From Humibacillus xanthopallidus (GTDB lineage Bacteria > Actinomycetota > Actinomycetes > Actinomycetales > Dermatophilaceae): a stretch of DNA of 64,000 nucleotides. Location: assembly GCF_006717145.1 (NCBI RefSeq), contig NZ_VFQF01000002.1:744001-808000 (forward strand). The letters are read 5' to 3'. Below, piece after piece: positions 52,967 through 62,179 of this stretch. A program made the translations under genes and the position numbers. The notes below the pieces were generated by a model. The model made no database searches. It saw only the letters and a list, made by a program, of their open reading frames with translations, and was not told the DNA's origin. Position 1 is the first letter of the stretch; the number at the start of each line of letters is the position of its first letter.

Positions 52967-54235
52967 ATGGCCGCTGTCACCCCCGCCGGTTCACCCGCCC
53001 CCCAGCGCATCGCCGTCGTCGGCGCCGGCATGGTCGGCCTCGCCACGGCGTGGTTCCTCCAGGAGCGCGGCGTCGAGGTGACGGTCATCGACCGCGATGG
53101 CGTGGCCGCCGGCGCGTCCTGGGGCAACGCGGGCTGGCTGACCCCCGGCATCGCGACGCCGCTGCCCGAGCCCGCCGTGCTGAAGTACGGCCTGCGCGCG
53201 GTCCTCAGCCCGAGCTCGCCCGTCTACGTGCCGCCGAGCGCGAAGCCCGACTTCCTCAAGTTCGTCACCGGCTTCACCCGCCACAGCACGATGAAGGCGT
53301 GGAAGAAGGCCATGGGTTCGCTCGTGCCCGTCAACGACCTGTCGCTCCAGAGCTTCGACCTGCTGCGTGACGGTGGCGTCGACGCCGAGACCTACGAGGC
53401 GAAGTCGTTCACGGCCGCCTACCGCACGGCTGCCGAGCGCGAGACCCTCCTCGAGGAGATCGAGCACATCCACGCCTCCGGCGGCGACATCACCTTCGAC
53501 GTGCTGACCGGCGACGAGGCCCGCTCGATCGAGCCCGCGCTCTCCGACAACATCGGCGCCGCGATCGTGCTCCACGGGCAGCGCTTCATCAACCCCGGCG
53601 CCTACGTCGCGGCCCTCGCCGACTCGGTCATCGCCCGCGGCGGCAAGATCCTCACCGGCAGCGCCATCGAGCGCCTCACGGACACCGCGACGGGCGTGCT
53701 CGTCACGAACGACTTCGGGGTCAGCGAGGAGTACGACGCCGTCGTCGTCGCCACCGGGGCGTGGCTCGGCCAGATGGCCCGAGAGTTCGGCGTCAAGCGC
53801 GTCGTGCAGGCCGGCCGGGGCTACTCCTTCAGCGTCGCCGTCGACGACCTGCCCAACGGCCCGGTCTACTTCCCGGCCGCTCGCGTCGCGTGCACGCCCG
53901 TCGGCGACCGGCTCCGCGTCGCCGGCATGATGGAGTTCCGCAAGCCCGAGGCCGCGCTCGACCAGCGCCGCATCACGGCCATCGTCGAGGCCGCCCGTCC
54001 CCTGCTCAAGGGCGCCGACCTCGACCATCGTCAGGACGAGTGGGTCGGCTCGCGCCCCTGCACCGTCGACGGCCTGCCGCTCATCGGCGCGACGAAGAGC
54101 TCCCGGGTCTTCGTCGCCGGCGGCCACGGCATGTGGGGCATCACCCTCGGCCCCGTCACGGGTCGCCTCCTCGCCGAGCAGATCGTCACCGGCGTCGCCC
54201 CGGCCGAGCTGGCCCCCTTCGACCCGCTGCGCTGA
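52967..54235 (+). CDS. FAD-dependent D-amino-acid dehydrogenase (DadA-like)
   Basis: A 422-residue flavoenzyme with the FAD motif AVVGAGMVGLATAWFLQERG (about residue 17), VIDRDG, GASWGNAGWLTP and the C-terminal GHGMWGITLGPVTGRLLAE. It fits DadA-type dehydrogenases that oxidise D-amino acids such as D-alanine to keto acids; proline- or glycine-type oxidases are alternatives. The ATG at 52967 has AGGAG; longer frames lack it. Divergent from the PucR regulator, followed by a strong terminator. Confidence 0.9.
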   Translation: MAAVTPAGSPAPQRIAVVGAGMVGLATAWFLQERGVEVTVIDRDGVAAGASWGNAGWLTPGIATPLPEPAVLKYGLRAVLSPSSPVYVPPSAKPDFLKFVTGFTRHSTMKAWKKAMGSLVPVNDLSLQSFDLLRDGGVDAETYEAKSFTAAYRTAAERETLLEEIEHIHASGGDITFDVLTGDEARSIEPALSDNIGAAIVLHGQRFINPGAYVAALADSVIARGGKILTGSAIERLTDTATGVLVTNDFGVSEEYDAVVVATGAWLGQMAREFGVKRVVQAGRGYSFSVAVDDLPNGPVYFPAARVACTPVGDRLRVAGMMEFRKPEAALDQRRITAIVEAARPLLKGADLDHRQDEWVGSRPCTVDGLPLIGATKSSRVFVAGGHGMWGITLGPVTGRLLAEQIVTGVAPAELAPFDPLR

Positions 54236-54270
54236 CCCACAGCTGACCCCGCCGGGGGTCACGACGCACG

Positions 54271-54304
54271 AGTGCCCACCCGACCGTTCGGTCGGGTGGG
54301 CACT
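54271..54304 (+). terminator. Terminator after the DadA-like gene
   Basis: A perfect 15-bp stem (AGTGCCCACCCGACC / GGTCGGGTGGGCACT) closed by a GTTC tetraloop. Sequence between here and the OsmC gene (54305-54499) shows nothing further beyond one GTATGCC. Confidence 0.88.
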
Positions 54305-54499
54305 GTCGCGCACCCCGGGGCTCGGTCGGGCGCGCGACGCGGCCGACGGCGTATGCCGTGTGGCCAGGTGGTCGGCGCCCGACCCCTCAGCAGGGCGGCG
54401 GCCACCTGATGGTGGTTCGGAGCGTCACGAGATGCGGATTGGAGCCCGTGCCGAAGGCGACGTCCATCCGGTCGCACGAGATGGCGACCGATGGCGCGC

Positions 54500-54943
54500 T
54501 CAGGGAACGAGTGCGATGCTCACGTCCGGCTCGTGTGTGAGCGTGCTGTGCACCGTGCAGCGGTCGATCATCGCGAGCAGCGCCTGGTGCCGGCTCTCCG
54601 GCACACCCGCCGGCAGGTGCACGCGGACGTCGAAGCCCGCGACGCGCGACGGCGACTTCCCCATGACGTAGCTCGTCTCGACGCGCAGCCCCTCGACCGG
54701 CAGGTCGTGCCGCGAGAGGTAGCGGCGTGCATAGAACGCCGAGCACGAGGCGAGGCTCGCGACGAAGAGCTCGGTCGGTGTGGGCGCAGTGTCCTCGCCG
54801 CCCATGGCCTCGGGTTGGTCGACGCGGATGCGGTGACCGCGCACCTCGATCTCGAACCGGTCACCGCCGAGGTGGCTGACCGACACCGTGGACGTCGTCG
54901 GAGCGTGGGTGTTGGTGACTGTACGTGTCGTTGTGGCACTCAT
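54500..54943 (-). CDS. OsmC/Ohr-family peroxiredoxin-like protein
   Basis: A 147-residue protein with the two OsmC cysteines in context: LASCSAFYARRYL (about residue 68) and DRCTVHSTL (about 127). Such proteins reduce organic hydroperoxides at a Cys pair in a homodimer. The ATG at 54943 has CAGGAG upstream. Monocistronic; no ohrR-like regulator is adjacent. Confidence 0.88.
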   Translation of the reverse strand: MSATTTRTVTNTHAPTTSTVSVSHLGGDRFEIEVRGHRIRVDQPEAMGGEDTAPTPTELFVASLASCSAFYARRYLSRHDLPVEGLRVETSYVMGKSPSRVAGFDVRVHLPAGVPESRHQALLAMIDRCTVHSTLTHEPDVSIALVP

Positions 54944-54992
54944 GGGGCGCTCCTGTCTGCGAGAGGATGGTCCCCCTTCCACGCTAGACGCG

Positions 54993-55030
54993 GTATGCCG
55001 CCCGACCTCCGAGGAAGCCGGGCGGCATAC
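54993..55030. terminator. Inverted GTATGCC...GGCATAC pair, terminator-like stem
   Basis: A perfect 12-bp stem (GTATGCCGCCCG / CGGGCGGCATAC) with a 14-nt loop, 44 bp downstream of the GH13 stop codon on the minus strand. Both arms contain the over-represented heptamer. Confidence 0.8.
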
Positions 55031-55073
55031 GTCACATCGGGCCGGCGCCACTGCGGGCGCCCAGCAGCCTCGC

Positions 55074-56843
55074 TCAGGCGCGCGTGAGGACCACGAGGGA
55101 GTAGGCGCCGACCGAGACCGTGCCCTGGGGCGGCTGGTCGTCGTCGGGGTCGTCGACGGCGTCGACGTCGTCGGTCTCGTGCCCGGCGAAGAGGGCGCTG
55201 TAGGTCGAGGCGTCTGAGTTGAAGCGGACCGCCCAGTGGCCCCCGCCCGGCAGCGGCGTCGTGATGTCGCGCGGCTCGGCGCTCGCGTTGACGACGACGA
55301 CGGCGACCTCCTCGTCACGGGAGCGCGCCCACGAGAGGGTCTTGGCCTCGTCGTCGACGTGCAGCTGCGCGAAGACGTTGCCCGTGAGGCCCGCCGAGGT
55401 GCCGTCGGCGTTGCGGCGCAGGCGGATGAGGTCGCGCGCGAGGCGCACGATGTCGCGGAACTTCTCGGCGCGCTCCCAGTCGAGCGGCACGTCGTCGCGG
55501 AACCACTCGTCCTCGAGGAACTCCTGGCCCTGGAAGAGCATCGGGATGCCGTGGCCGGTGAGGGCGATGCACAGTCCGAGCGTGGCGCGCTTCTGGGCGG
55601 CCCAGCCGCCAGGGTCGCCGCTGTCGATCTCGTGGGTGAGGCGCAGCTTGCCGTTGGCCACCTCGTCGTGGCTCTCGGTGTAGATGATGCGCGCGAACGG
55701 GTTGTCGTCGGCCCCGATGGCCTCGGCGAGCTCGGTCATCGACCGGTCGCCGTCGTCGACGGCCGTGAGCGCCTGACGCACGGGGTGGACGAAGCCGGCG
55801 TCCCACTGCGCGTGGAAGCCGGCGCCCCCGTCGCCGAACGTCGTCAGCGCCGGGTCGTTCTGGAGGTCCTCGGCGATGAGGATCTTGTCGGGGCGGGTCT
55901 CGCGCACGCTCGACGTGATCGCCTGCATGACGTCCCAGCCCTCCGGCAGGTCGCCCGTGCCGAGCCCGTCGATGGTGCGGATGTAGAGCGTGGCGTCGAA
56001 GCGCAGCCCGTCCATGTGGTACTCGTCGAACCACATGAGCGCGTTGTCGTGCAGGTAGGCACGCACCTGCTCGCGGCCGTAGTCGGGGCGCGTGTCACCC
56101 CAGGGCGTCGAGGAGCGCTCGTCGTTGTAGAAGTAGATGCCGCCCTTCTCGTTCTCGCTCCAGCCGTCGAACTGCCACAGGGCGAGGTCGCTCGGCCCGA
56201 AGTGGTTGAGCACGACGTCGACGATCACGGCGATGCCGTGGCGGTGTGCCTCGCGGACGAAGGCCTTGAGCAGGTCGGGGCCGCCGTAGGTGTGCTCGAC
56301 CGCGAAGGGGTTCGAGGGGTTGTAGCCCCACGAGTAGTCGCCGGCGAACTCCGCGACCGGCATGAGCTCGATGGCGTTGATGCCGAGCGCGACGAGGTAG
56401 TCGAGCTTGCCGGCGACGCCCTCGAGGTCACCGGGGTTGCCCGGGTCGGCCATGAACGAGCCGATGTGGGTCTCGTAGATGACGAGCTCGTCGTGCGGCG
56501 GGCATGCGAACGCATCGCCCTCCCAGTCGAAGGCATCGCGGTCGTAGACGATCCCGTTGCCCGAGGAGTGGGTGACCGCGCGGGCGCGCGGGTCGATCCG
56601 CATGAGGCGTTGGTCGCCGTTGTGGATGACGAACTGGTACTCCGCGCCCGGGCCGACGCCCTCGACGTCGGCGTACCAGTGGCCGTTGTCCTCCGCCTCG
56701 AGCGGGTGGCCGTCCTCCGACCACTCGGTGAAGCTGCCGGTCACGGAGACGGCGTCGGCGTTGGGGGCCCAGACGCGGAAGGCGGTGCCGCCGTCGTGGG
56801 GCATCGAGCCGAGGCCGGGACGGTGGGGGTCGTGCTCAGACAT
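55074..56843 (-). CDS. GH13 alpha-amylase family enzyme with CBM48 (branching-enzyme/trehalohydrolase-like)
   Basis: A 589-residue glycoside hydrolase: N-terminal CBM48/E-set domain (FRVWAPNADAVSVTGSFTEW), then a TIM barrel with VIVDVVLNHFGP (region I), DGLRFDATLYI (nucleophile Asp, region II), ILIAEDLQND (acid Glu, region III) and YTESHDEVAN (region IV Asp), and a C-terminal beta domain. This combination is seen in glycogen branching enzymes and malto-oligosyltrehalose trehalohydrolases; the reaction cannot be fixed by eye. The ATG at 56843 has GGAGAG. A 37-residue acidic stretch precedes the last strand. Confidence 0.87.
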   Translation of the reverse strand: MSEHDPHRPGLGSMPHDGGTAFRVWAPNADAVSVTGSFTEWSEDGHPLEAEDNGHWYADVEGVGPGAEYQFVIHNGDQRLMRIDPRARAVTHSSGNGIVYDRDAFDWEGDAFACPPHDELVIYETHIGSFMADPGNPGDLEGVAGKLDYLVALGINAIELMPVAEFAGDYSWGYNPSNPFAVEHTYGGPDLLKAFVREAHRHGIAVIVDVVLNHFGPSDLALWQFDGWSENEKGGIYFYNDERSSTPWGDTRPDYGREQVRAYLHDNALMWFDEYHMDGLRFDATLYIRTIDGLGTGDLPEGWDVMQAITSSVRETRPDKILIAEDLQNDPALTTFGDGGAGFHAQWDAGFVHPVRQALTAVDDGDRSMTELAEAIGADDNPFARIIYTESHDEVANGKLRLTHEIDSGDPGGWAAQKRATLGLCIALTGHGIPMLFQGQEFLEDEWFRDDVPLDWERAEKFRDIVRLARDLIRLRRNADGTSAGLTGNVFAQLHVDDEAKTLSWARSRDEEVAVVVVNASAEPRDITTPLPGGGHWAVRFNSDASTYSALFAGHETDDVDAVDDPDDDQPPQGTVSVGAYSLVVLTRA

Positions 56844-57010
56844 GGTGCTCTCCGGCGGTGCGGTTCGGATGGTTCCGGTCGAGCCTAGTAAGGGCGGCAG
56901 CCAGGCCCCACGTCCGGGCTTGTGGGGCTGGCCGGGCTGGGCGGGCACCACCGTCGACGGGCCGCGGTATGCCGTCCGGCCGGGGATGTGGTGGCGGCGG
57001 GCCTCCGGGG

Positions 57011-60000
57011 TCAGTGCAGATAGCCTTCGACGTCGGCGACGACCTGGACCGTGCCGCTGGAGCGGTTGACGATCGTCATCGTGCCGTTGCTCGCGAGACG
57101 GGTGATGACGAGGTTGGCGACGGTCTGGCCGGTCGTGAAGTTGGCCGTGGAGGTGCCTCCGCTCGCGGTGGAGTCCGCGGTGAGGAAGCCGGCGGCGGTC
57201 GGGGCCGTGGCGGTGAGGTTGACCGAGGCGGAGGTGGCCCCGGCGGGCACGGGGGAGCCGGCGACCCCGGCGACCTTGACGGTGAGCGAGGCTCCGGGCG
57301 CGAGGGCCGTCTTGACCGGGTTCGGCGCCGTGCCGACGCGGGTGTCGAGCAGGCGCACGGGAGTCGGCGAGACCCACTGGTTGGTCGCGCCGGTGGGGCT
57401 GAGGTAGCCGCCGACGTCGGCGACGACGTGGACGGTACCCCTCGAGTGGTTGACGATCGTCATCGTGCCGTTGCTCGCGAGGCGGGTGATGACTAGGTTG
57501 GCGACGGTCTGGCCGGCAGCGAAGTTGGCCGTGGACGTGCCTCCGCCCGCGGTGGAGTCGGCCGTGAGGTAGCCGGACGCGGTGGGCGCCGTGGCGGTGA
57601 GGTTGATGGCCGCGGCCGTGGCTCCGGACGGGACGGGGGAGCCTGCGACGCCGGCGATCTTGACGGTGAGCGATGCTCCGGGCGCGATGGCAGCCTTGAC
57701 CGGGTTGGTCGCGGTGCCCGTGCGGGTGTCGAGGATGCGGACGGGCGCGGGAGAGACCCACGTGCTCGTCGTGCCGGTCGCGGTGATGTAGCCCTCGACG
57801 TCGGCGATGACCTGGACGGAGCCGCCCGAGCGGTTGACGACCGTCATCGTGCCGGTCGCGGACAGGCGGGTGACGACGAGGTTGGCCACCGTCTTGCCGG
57901 CGGTGAAGTTGGCGGTGGACGTGCCACCGCTCGCAGTGGAGTCGGCGGTGAGGAACCCTGTGGCCGTCGGCGCTGTGGCGGTGAGGTTGATCGCCGCGGC
58001 CTGCGCGCCGGAGGGGACGGGGGAGCCGGTGACGCCGGCGACCTTGACGGTGATCGAGCCCCACGGCGCGAGCGCGAGCCTGACCGGGTTCGTCGCCGTG
58101 CCGTAGCGGGTGTCGAGCAGCCGCACCGGGGCGACGGGGACGAGGTGGCCGTGCGGGAGCGGCGTGACGGGAGCCGACGGCGACGAGGCCGGTCCGGTGC
58201 CGGCAGCGTTCTTCGCCCTGACGGTGAACGTGTAGGCGGTCCCGTTCGTCAGTCCGGTGACAACCGCCGTGGTGGCCGTGCCGGCGACGGTCACCGTCGC
58301 ACCGCCGGGTGACGCGGTCACGGTGTAGGCCGTGATCGGGCTCCCGTTGTCGGCGGCTGCGCTCCACCGGACCGTCGCGCGGCGGTCGCCGGGCACGGCC
58401 GAGACCGACGTGGGCGCAGACGGGGCGTTGGCCACGAGCTGGAACGACATCGCGTCGGCGCCCACCTGAGCGGTCGACGGGCTCGGGCCGTTGTCGGCGA
58501 GGTGGACCGTGATCGGGCTGCCCGCGCGCGTGACGAAGCTGCCGAGCGCGACGTAGCCGGTCACCGTGGACTGGTTCACCGTCCTGACGACCGAGCCGTT
58601 CGCGTCCTTGATCGTGTAGGGCACGGTCGCGGTGGCGCGGGTGGCCGGGATGTAGGCGCTCACGGCATACGTGCCCGGCGGCAGTTGGGGAGACCACGTC
58701 GCTCCGTTGGACTCCGTGGTGCCACCCGAGTAGGTCGCGTACGCGCGGCCGCGGAGGCCCTGACCCGGGTTGGGCTTCCAGTAGGACATGCTGCCGGTGA
58801 AGACGAAGGACGTGCCGCCCGGCCCGAAGACGTTGGTGCCGTAGCTCACCGGCACGGGGGAGCCGGCGACCTGGCCGCCGAGCCAGTTCGCGTCGATGTT
58901 GATGCTGACCCCTCCCCAGGTCTCGGTGAGGTTGTCGTACTGGTGCAGCCGCTGGCCCCGCGACCAGTAGATGTCCTTGAACGCCGGGTAGGAGGCCGAG
59001 TCGGAGAGGTTCTGGAGGCCGTTCCAGTGGGCGAACCACACGTCGTCGGGCGGGACGAAGCCGCTCGTGCCGGCGGCGATCGCGTTGGACATGTCGACCA
59101 TGAGCGAGGAGGTGCTGCCGTAGGCGCCCGAGAGGTAGCCGAGGGCGTGCAGCTCGGCCGTCCACGCCGACATGAAGGTCAGCACGGTCTGCACACAGGC
59201 GGTGTCGGAGCTGCGGTATCCCTCCATGTCGTAGTAGATCGGCGTCCCGGCGCCGAGGCCGAACGACTGGGCGCGGCCCACCGCGTCGTCGGCGCTCGCC
59301 TTGCCCTGTGCGGCAGCCCTGCTCGGGTCGATGGTGGACAGGCCGGTCTGGTTGACGCACGGCGCCTGCACCCCGACGTAGATGGGGATGAGCCCCCAGC
59401 CCATCGAGGTCGTCTGGCTCACCCAGGACGCGCTGAGGTTGCCGTCCGGGCAGGCGCGCTGGGAGCCGCCGATGTAGATCCCTGCCGCCCGGTAGGGCGA
59501 GGACGAGAACCAGGACTGCATCGTCGACACCGACGGGGCCGCACAGGTGTCGAAGCCCATCCCGGTGAAGGTCGTGGCGGCTGCGGCGGCTGCGGCGGCT
59601 GCGGTGGCCGTGGCGGTCGGGAGGCTCGTGGCCGTGGAGAGCGTCGGGGCCAGGGCACCTCGCGGGTCGCCCGCGAGGCTCCGGCTGACGGTGAGGGGAG
59701 CGTTCGTCGTCGTGCGCGCCGATGCGGCGGCCCCGGAGGTGGCCTGCGGAGGCGTGGCCGGGCCGGGCTTCGTTGAGGTCGAGGTCGAGGTGGTGGACGT
59801 CGCCGAGGCCAGCACGGCGTCGACGGCTGCCTCGTCGGTGCCCCAGGAGACCTCCGCCTCGACGTCCGGGCTCGTGAACCACACCTGCTTCGTGCGCCCC
59901 TCCGGGTTGGTGCCGGTGCGAGCCGCCAGCCGTCCCACGGTCGTGGGCCGCGACGTCTTCGCGGCGAGGCGCTGTGCGGAGGCGGGGCGCAGCTGGATCG

Positions 60001-60355
60001 TCTCGGCCCGTCCGACGAGGTGCGCCGGGCAGTCCTGCTGGGGGCCGGGGTCGCCGAGGTAGACGGCTTTGACGTCGAGCCGGACGCACCGGGTCGGGTC
60101 GGCCGCGAGGTCGACGACCTGCCAGTCGCTCGGAACGTCGAGGCTCACGCCGCGGTAGCTGACGTGCTTTCCGTTGCCCGGCGCCGCTGGCGCCGCTGGC
60201 GCTGCTGGTGACGCTGATGACTCCAAGGAGCCGACCGCAGCGGGGCCGAAGGGGGTCGCCGCATCGGCTGCGAGGGCCGGCGCCGGCCCACCACCGCCGA
60301 GCACCAACCCCGCCGCGGCAGCGAGAAGCAGGAACTGTCGCCGGGGAGTGGGCAT
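57011..60355 (-). CDS. Large Tat-exported DUF1906 glycoside-hydrolase-like protein with FN3 and three C-terminal repeats
   Basis: A 1114-residue exported protein. A twin-arginine signal (PRRQFLLLAAAAG) precedes a unique region (about 50-200) and a Ser/Thr/Ala linker. From about residue 265 (GMGFDTCAAPSVSTMQSW) comes a DUF1906/Rv2525c-like TIM barrel with IYYDMEGY and HQYD, the acidic residues expected of this GH25-related family. An FN3 domain follows (about 640-735), then three about 123-residue repeats, each starting PVRLLDTR or PVRILDTR and ending ADVEGYL-type. Probably acts on peptidoglycan or wall polysaccharide; activity of the family is largely unproven. Confidence 0.85.
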   Translation of the reverse strand: MPTPRRQFLLLAAAAGLVLGGGGPAPALAADAATPFGPAAVGSLESSASPAAPAAPAAPGNGKHVSYRGVSLDVPSDWQVVDLAADPTRCVRLDVKAVYLGDPGPQQDCPAHLVGRAETIQLRPASAQRLAAKTSRPTTVGRLAARTGTNPEGRTKQVWFTSPDVEAEVSWGTDEAAVDAVLASATSTTSTSTSTKPGPATPPQATSGAAASARTTTNAPLTVSRSLAGDPRGALAPTLSTATSLPTATATAAAAAAAAATTFTGMGFDTCAAPSVSTMQSWFSSSPYRAAGIYIGGSQRACPDGNLSASWVSQTTSMGWGLIPIYVGVQAPCVNQTGLSTIDPSRAAAQGKASADDAVGRAQSFGLGAGTPIYYDMEGYRSSDTACVQTVLTFMSAWTAELHALGYLSGAYGSTSSLMVDMSNAIAAGTSGFVPPDDVWFAHWNGLQNLSDSASYPAFKDIYWSRGQRLHQYDNLTETWGGVSINIDANWLGGQVAGSPVPVSYGTNVFGPGGTSFVFTGSMSYWKPNPGQGLRGRAYATYSGGTTESNGATWSPQLPPGTYAVSAYIPATRATATVPYTIKDANGSVVRTVNQSTVTGYVALGSFVTRAGSPITVHLADNGPSPSTAQVGADAMSFQLVANAPSAPTSVSAVPGDRRATVRWSAAADNGSPITAYTVTASPGGATVTVAGTATTAVVTGLTNGTAYTFTVRAKNAAGTGPASSPSAPVTPLPHGHLVPVAPVRLLDTRYGTATNPVRLALAPWGSITVKVAGVTGSPVPSGAQAAAINLTATAPTATGFLTADSTASGGTSTANFTAGKTVANLVVTRLSATGTMTVVNRSGGSVQVIADVEGYITATGTTSTWVSPAPVRILDTRTGTATNPVKAAIAPGASLTVKIAGVAGSPVPSGATAAAINLTATAPTASGYLTADSTAGGGTSTANFAAGQTVANLVITRLASNGTMTIVNHSRGTVHVVADVGGYLSPTGATNQWVSPTPVRLLDTRVGTAPNPVKTALAPGASLTVKVAGVAGSPVPAGATSASVNLTATAPTAAGFLTADSTASGGTSTANFTTGQTVANLVITRLASNGTMTIVNRSSGTVQVVADVEGYLH
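57014..58140 (-). repeat. Three tandem ~372-bp in-frame repeats at the C-terminus of the DUF1906 protein
   Basis: Units lie at roughly 57757-58140, 57384-57756 and 57014-57383. Shared text includes LTVKVAGVAGSPVP, NLTATAPTA, GFLTADSTASGGTSTANF and TVANLVITRL. Arrays with this PVRLLDTR opening occur on other actinobacterial exported proteins and probably form beta-propeller-like or wall-binding modules. Confidence 0.85.
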
Positions 60356-60507
60356 GTCGCCACCCTTCGCGTCAGCCACCGTTCCGAACCGGCCCCTGCC
60401 GACCATGCCGGGGACTCTCGTGGCACAGGGCGCCGTCGGCACCGTGTGACCAATGAGGCTAGCGTGACGCGTGGGATCTGGCACGGTGAATGCGGATCAC
60501 GATGGCG

Positions 60508-62064
60508 TCACCATCCGGCGAGCGACCTCACCGCCTGCACCGTGTCGATCTCGGAGACCGGCTTGTCGTCTCGGTAGCGCAGCACCCGGGCGAAGCGCAG
60601 CGCCATGCCGCCGGGATAGCGCGTGGACCGCTGCACGCCGTCGAAGGCGATCTCGACGACCTGCTCGGGGCGAACCCGGACGACCCACGTGCTGTCATCG
60701 GCGTCGTCGACGGCGAGCTCGCGGAAGCGCTCGGTCTGCCACGTGAGCATCCCGTCAGTCATCCCCTTGAAGGTCTTGCCGAGCATCACGAGCTCACCGG
60801 TCTCGGCGTCGCGCGCCCCGAGGTGGATGTTGGAGAGCCACCCCTTGCGGCGCCCGCTGCCCCACTCGACGGCGAGCACGACGAGGTCGAGGGTGTGCCG
60901 GGGCTTGACCTTGACCCACCCGGGACCGCGCCGACCGGCGGCATACGGCAGCGCGGGGTCCTTGACGACGACGCCCTCGTGGCCCGCCGCGACGAGGTCG
61001 GTGAAGAACTGCTGGGCGCGCTCGGGGTCGTCGGTGCGCTCGCGCGGCACGAGCCACGCCGGGGGCACCGTGCGCGCGAGGTGCTGCCAACGCACCCGGG
61101 CGGGCTCGTCGAGAAGGTCCGCGCCGTCGAGGTGCAGCACGTCGAAGAAGTAGGGCGTGAGCGGCACCTCCTCGCGCAGCCGCGCGACGTCCGCGCTGCT
61201 CGCCGTGCGCGCACCCGTGACCTGGAAGGGCTGCGGACGGCCGCCCTCGGCGAGGGCGATGACTTCCCCGTCGAGCACGAGCGTCTCGACGTCGAGCGCA
61301 GCGAGCGCCTCGGTGATCTCGGGCATGCGGTCGGTCACCTCGTCGAGCGTGCGGGTGAAGAGGCGCACGCTGCCCGGGCTCGTGCGGTTGTCGACGTGCG
61401 CCTGCAGCCGTATGCCGTCCAGCTTGGTCTCGACGACGACCTCACCTCCGAGCGTGGCGAGCGCCGCCGCGACGTCGGGGGCGGAGCCGGCGAGCATCGG
61501 CCGCAGGGGCCGCCCCACCTCGAGGGTCAGGGCCTCGAGCGCTTCCGAGCCGCCGGTGAGGGCTGCTCGGGCCACGGGTCCCGCGAAGCCCGCGAGCATG
61601 ACCGCGCGGCGGACGGCTGCATCGGGCACATCGGCCGCCCGGGCGATCGCCTGGAGCATGACGCCGTCGCCGGCGCCCTGTCGCGTCTCGCCGGTGATGA
61701 GGCCGCGCAGCCACGTCTGCTCGTCGGCGGTGGCACGTCCGAAGAGGTCGCGGACGGCAGCGGATCGCGTTGCCGCAGAGCCGGATCCGGTGATGCGAGC
61801 GATGGTCGTGGCGGCCGCGTCGACCTCCTCGACCGTGAGGCAGGGATCGGCCGCCGGCTCGGGCAGGCTCTGCAGCCCTCGCCAGCTGACGCCGATGCGT
61901 CGCTGCGGCAGCACCCCGGACAGGTGGGCAGCGACGACCTCGATGACCTCGGGACCGTCGAGCGCCGCCCGGCGCAGGCAGGCGGCGAGCGCCTCGACCT
62001 TGGCCGTGCGAGAGCTGGTCGCGGCCACGGCGCGCGCGGTGTCGACGACCTCGGAGAGCTGCAT
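60508..62064 (-). CDS. ligB: ATP-dependent DNA ligase (LigB-like)
   Basis: A 518-residue ATP-dependent ligase distinct from the essential NAD-dependent LigA. The N-terminal helical DNA-binding domain (about 1-190) precedes the nucleotidyltransferase motif ETKLDGIRLQAH (adenylated Lys about 213), LDGEVIAL (motif III), FFDVLHLDG (IIIa), EGVVVKDP (IV) and WVKVKPRHTLDLVVL (V/VI region), then an OB fold. Length and domain order match mycobacterial LigB (Rv3062 type). CAGGAT ends 7 nt before the ATG (62064), a weak leaderless candidate. The gene is dispensable in mycobacteria. Confidence 0.9.
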   Translation of the reverse strand: MQLSEVVDTARAVAATSSRTAKVEALAACLRRAALDGPEVIEVVAAHLSGVLPQRRIGVSWRGLQSLPEPAADPCLTVEEVDAAATTIARITGSGSAATRSAAVRDLFGRATADEQTWLRGLITGETRQGAGDGVMLQAIARAADVPDAAVRRAVMLAGFAGPVARAALTGGSEALEALTLEVGRPLRPMLAGSAPDVAAALATLGGEVVVETKLDGIRLQAHVDNRTSPGSVRLFTRTLDEVTDRMPEITEALAALDVETLVLDGEVIALAEGGRPQPFQVTGARTASSADVARLREEVPLTPYFFDVLHLDGADLLDEPARVRWQHLARTVPPAWLVPRERTDDPERAQQFFTDLVAAGHEGVVVKDPALPYAAGRRGPGWVKVKPRHTLDLVVLAVEWGSGRRKGWLSNIHLGARDAETGELVMLGKTFKGMTDGMLTWQTERFRELAVDDADDSTWVVRVRPEQVVEIAFDGVQRSTRYPGGMALRFARVLRYRDDKPVSEIDTVQAVRSLAGW

Positions 62065-62143
62065 GCCCCCGATCCTGCCTCCACGCACCGACACCGGCCA
62101 GGTGCGCACGCGAGGGGCGCACGCCTGAGGCGCCGTCCGGAAG

Positions 62144-62179
62144 CTCAGTCGGCAGCTGAGTCGGCAGCTCAGTCGGCAG
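62144..62179. repeat. Three tandem 12-bp units across the stop codon of the alpha/beta hydrolase
   Basis: CTCAGTCGGCAG (62144-62155), CTGAGTCGGCAG (62156-62167), CTCAGTCGGCAG (62168-62179). The hydrolase stop lies in the last unit, so the other two repeat the terminal codons beyond it. Confidence 0.9.

Noticed and set aside
56958-56984. Terminator after the DUF1906 gene
   Set aside because: Only a 5-bp GGCCG/CGGCC pairing around a GTATGCC copy; too weak to call.
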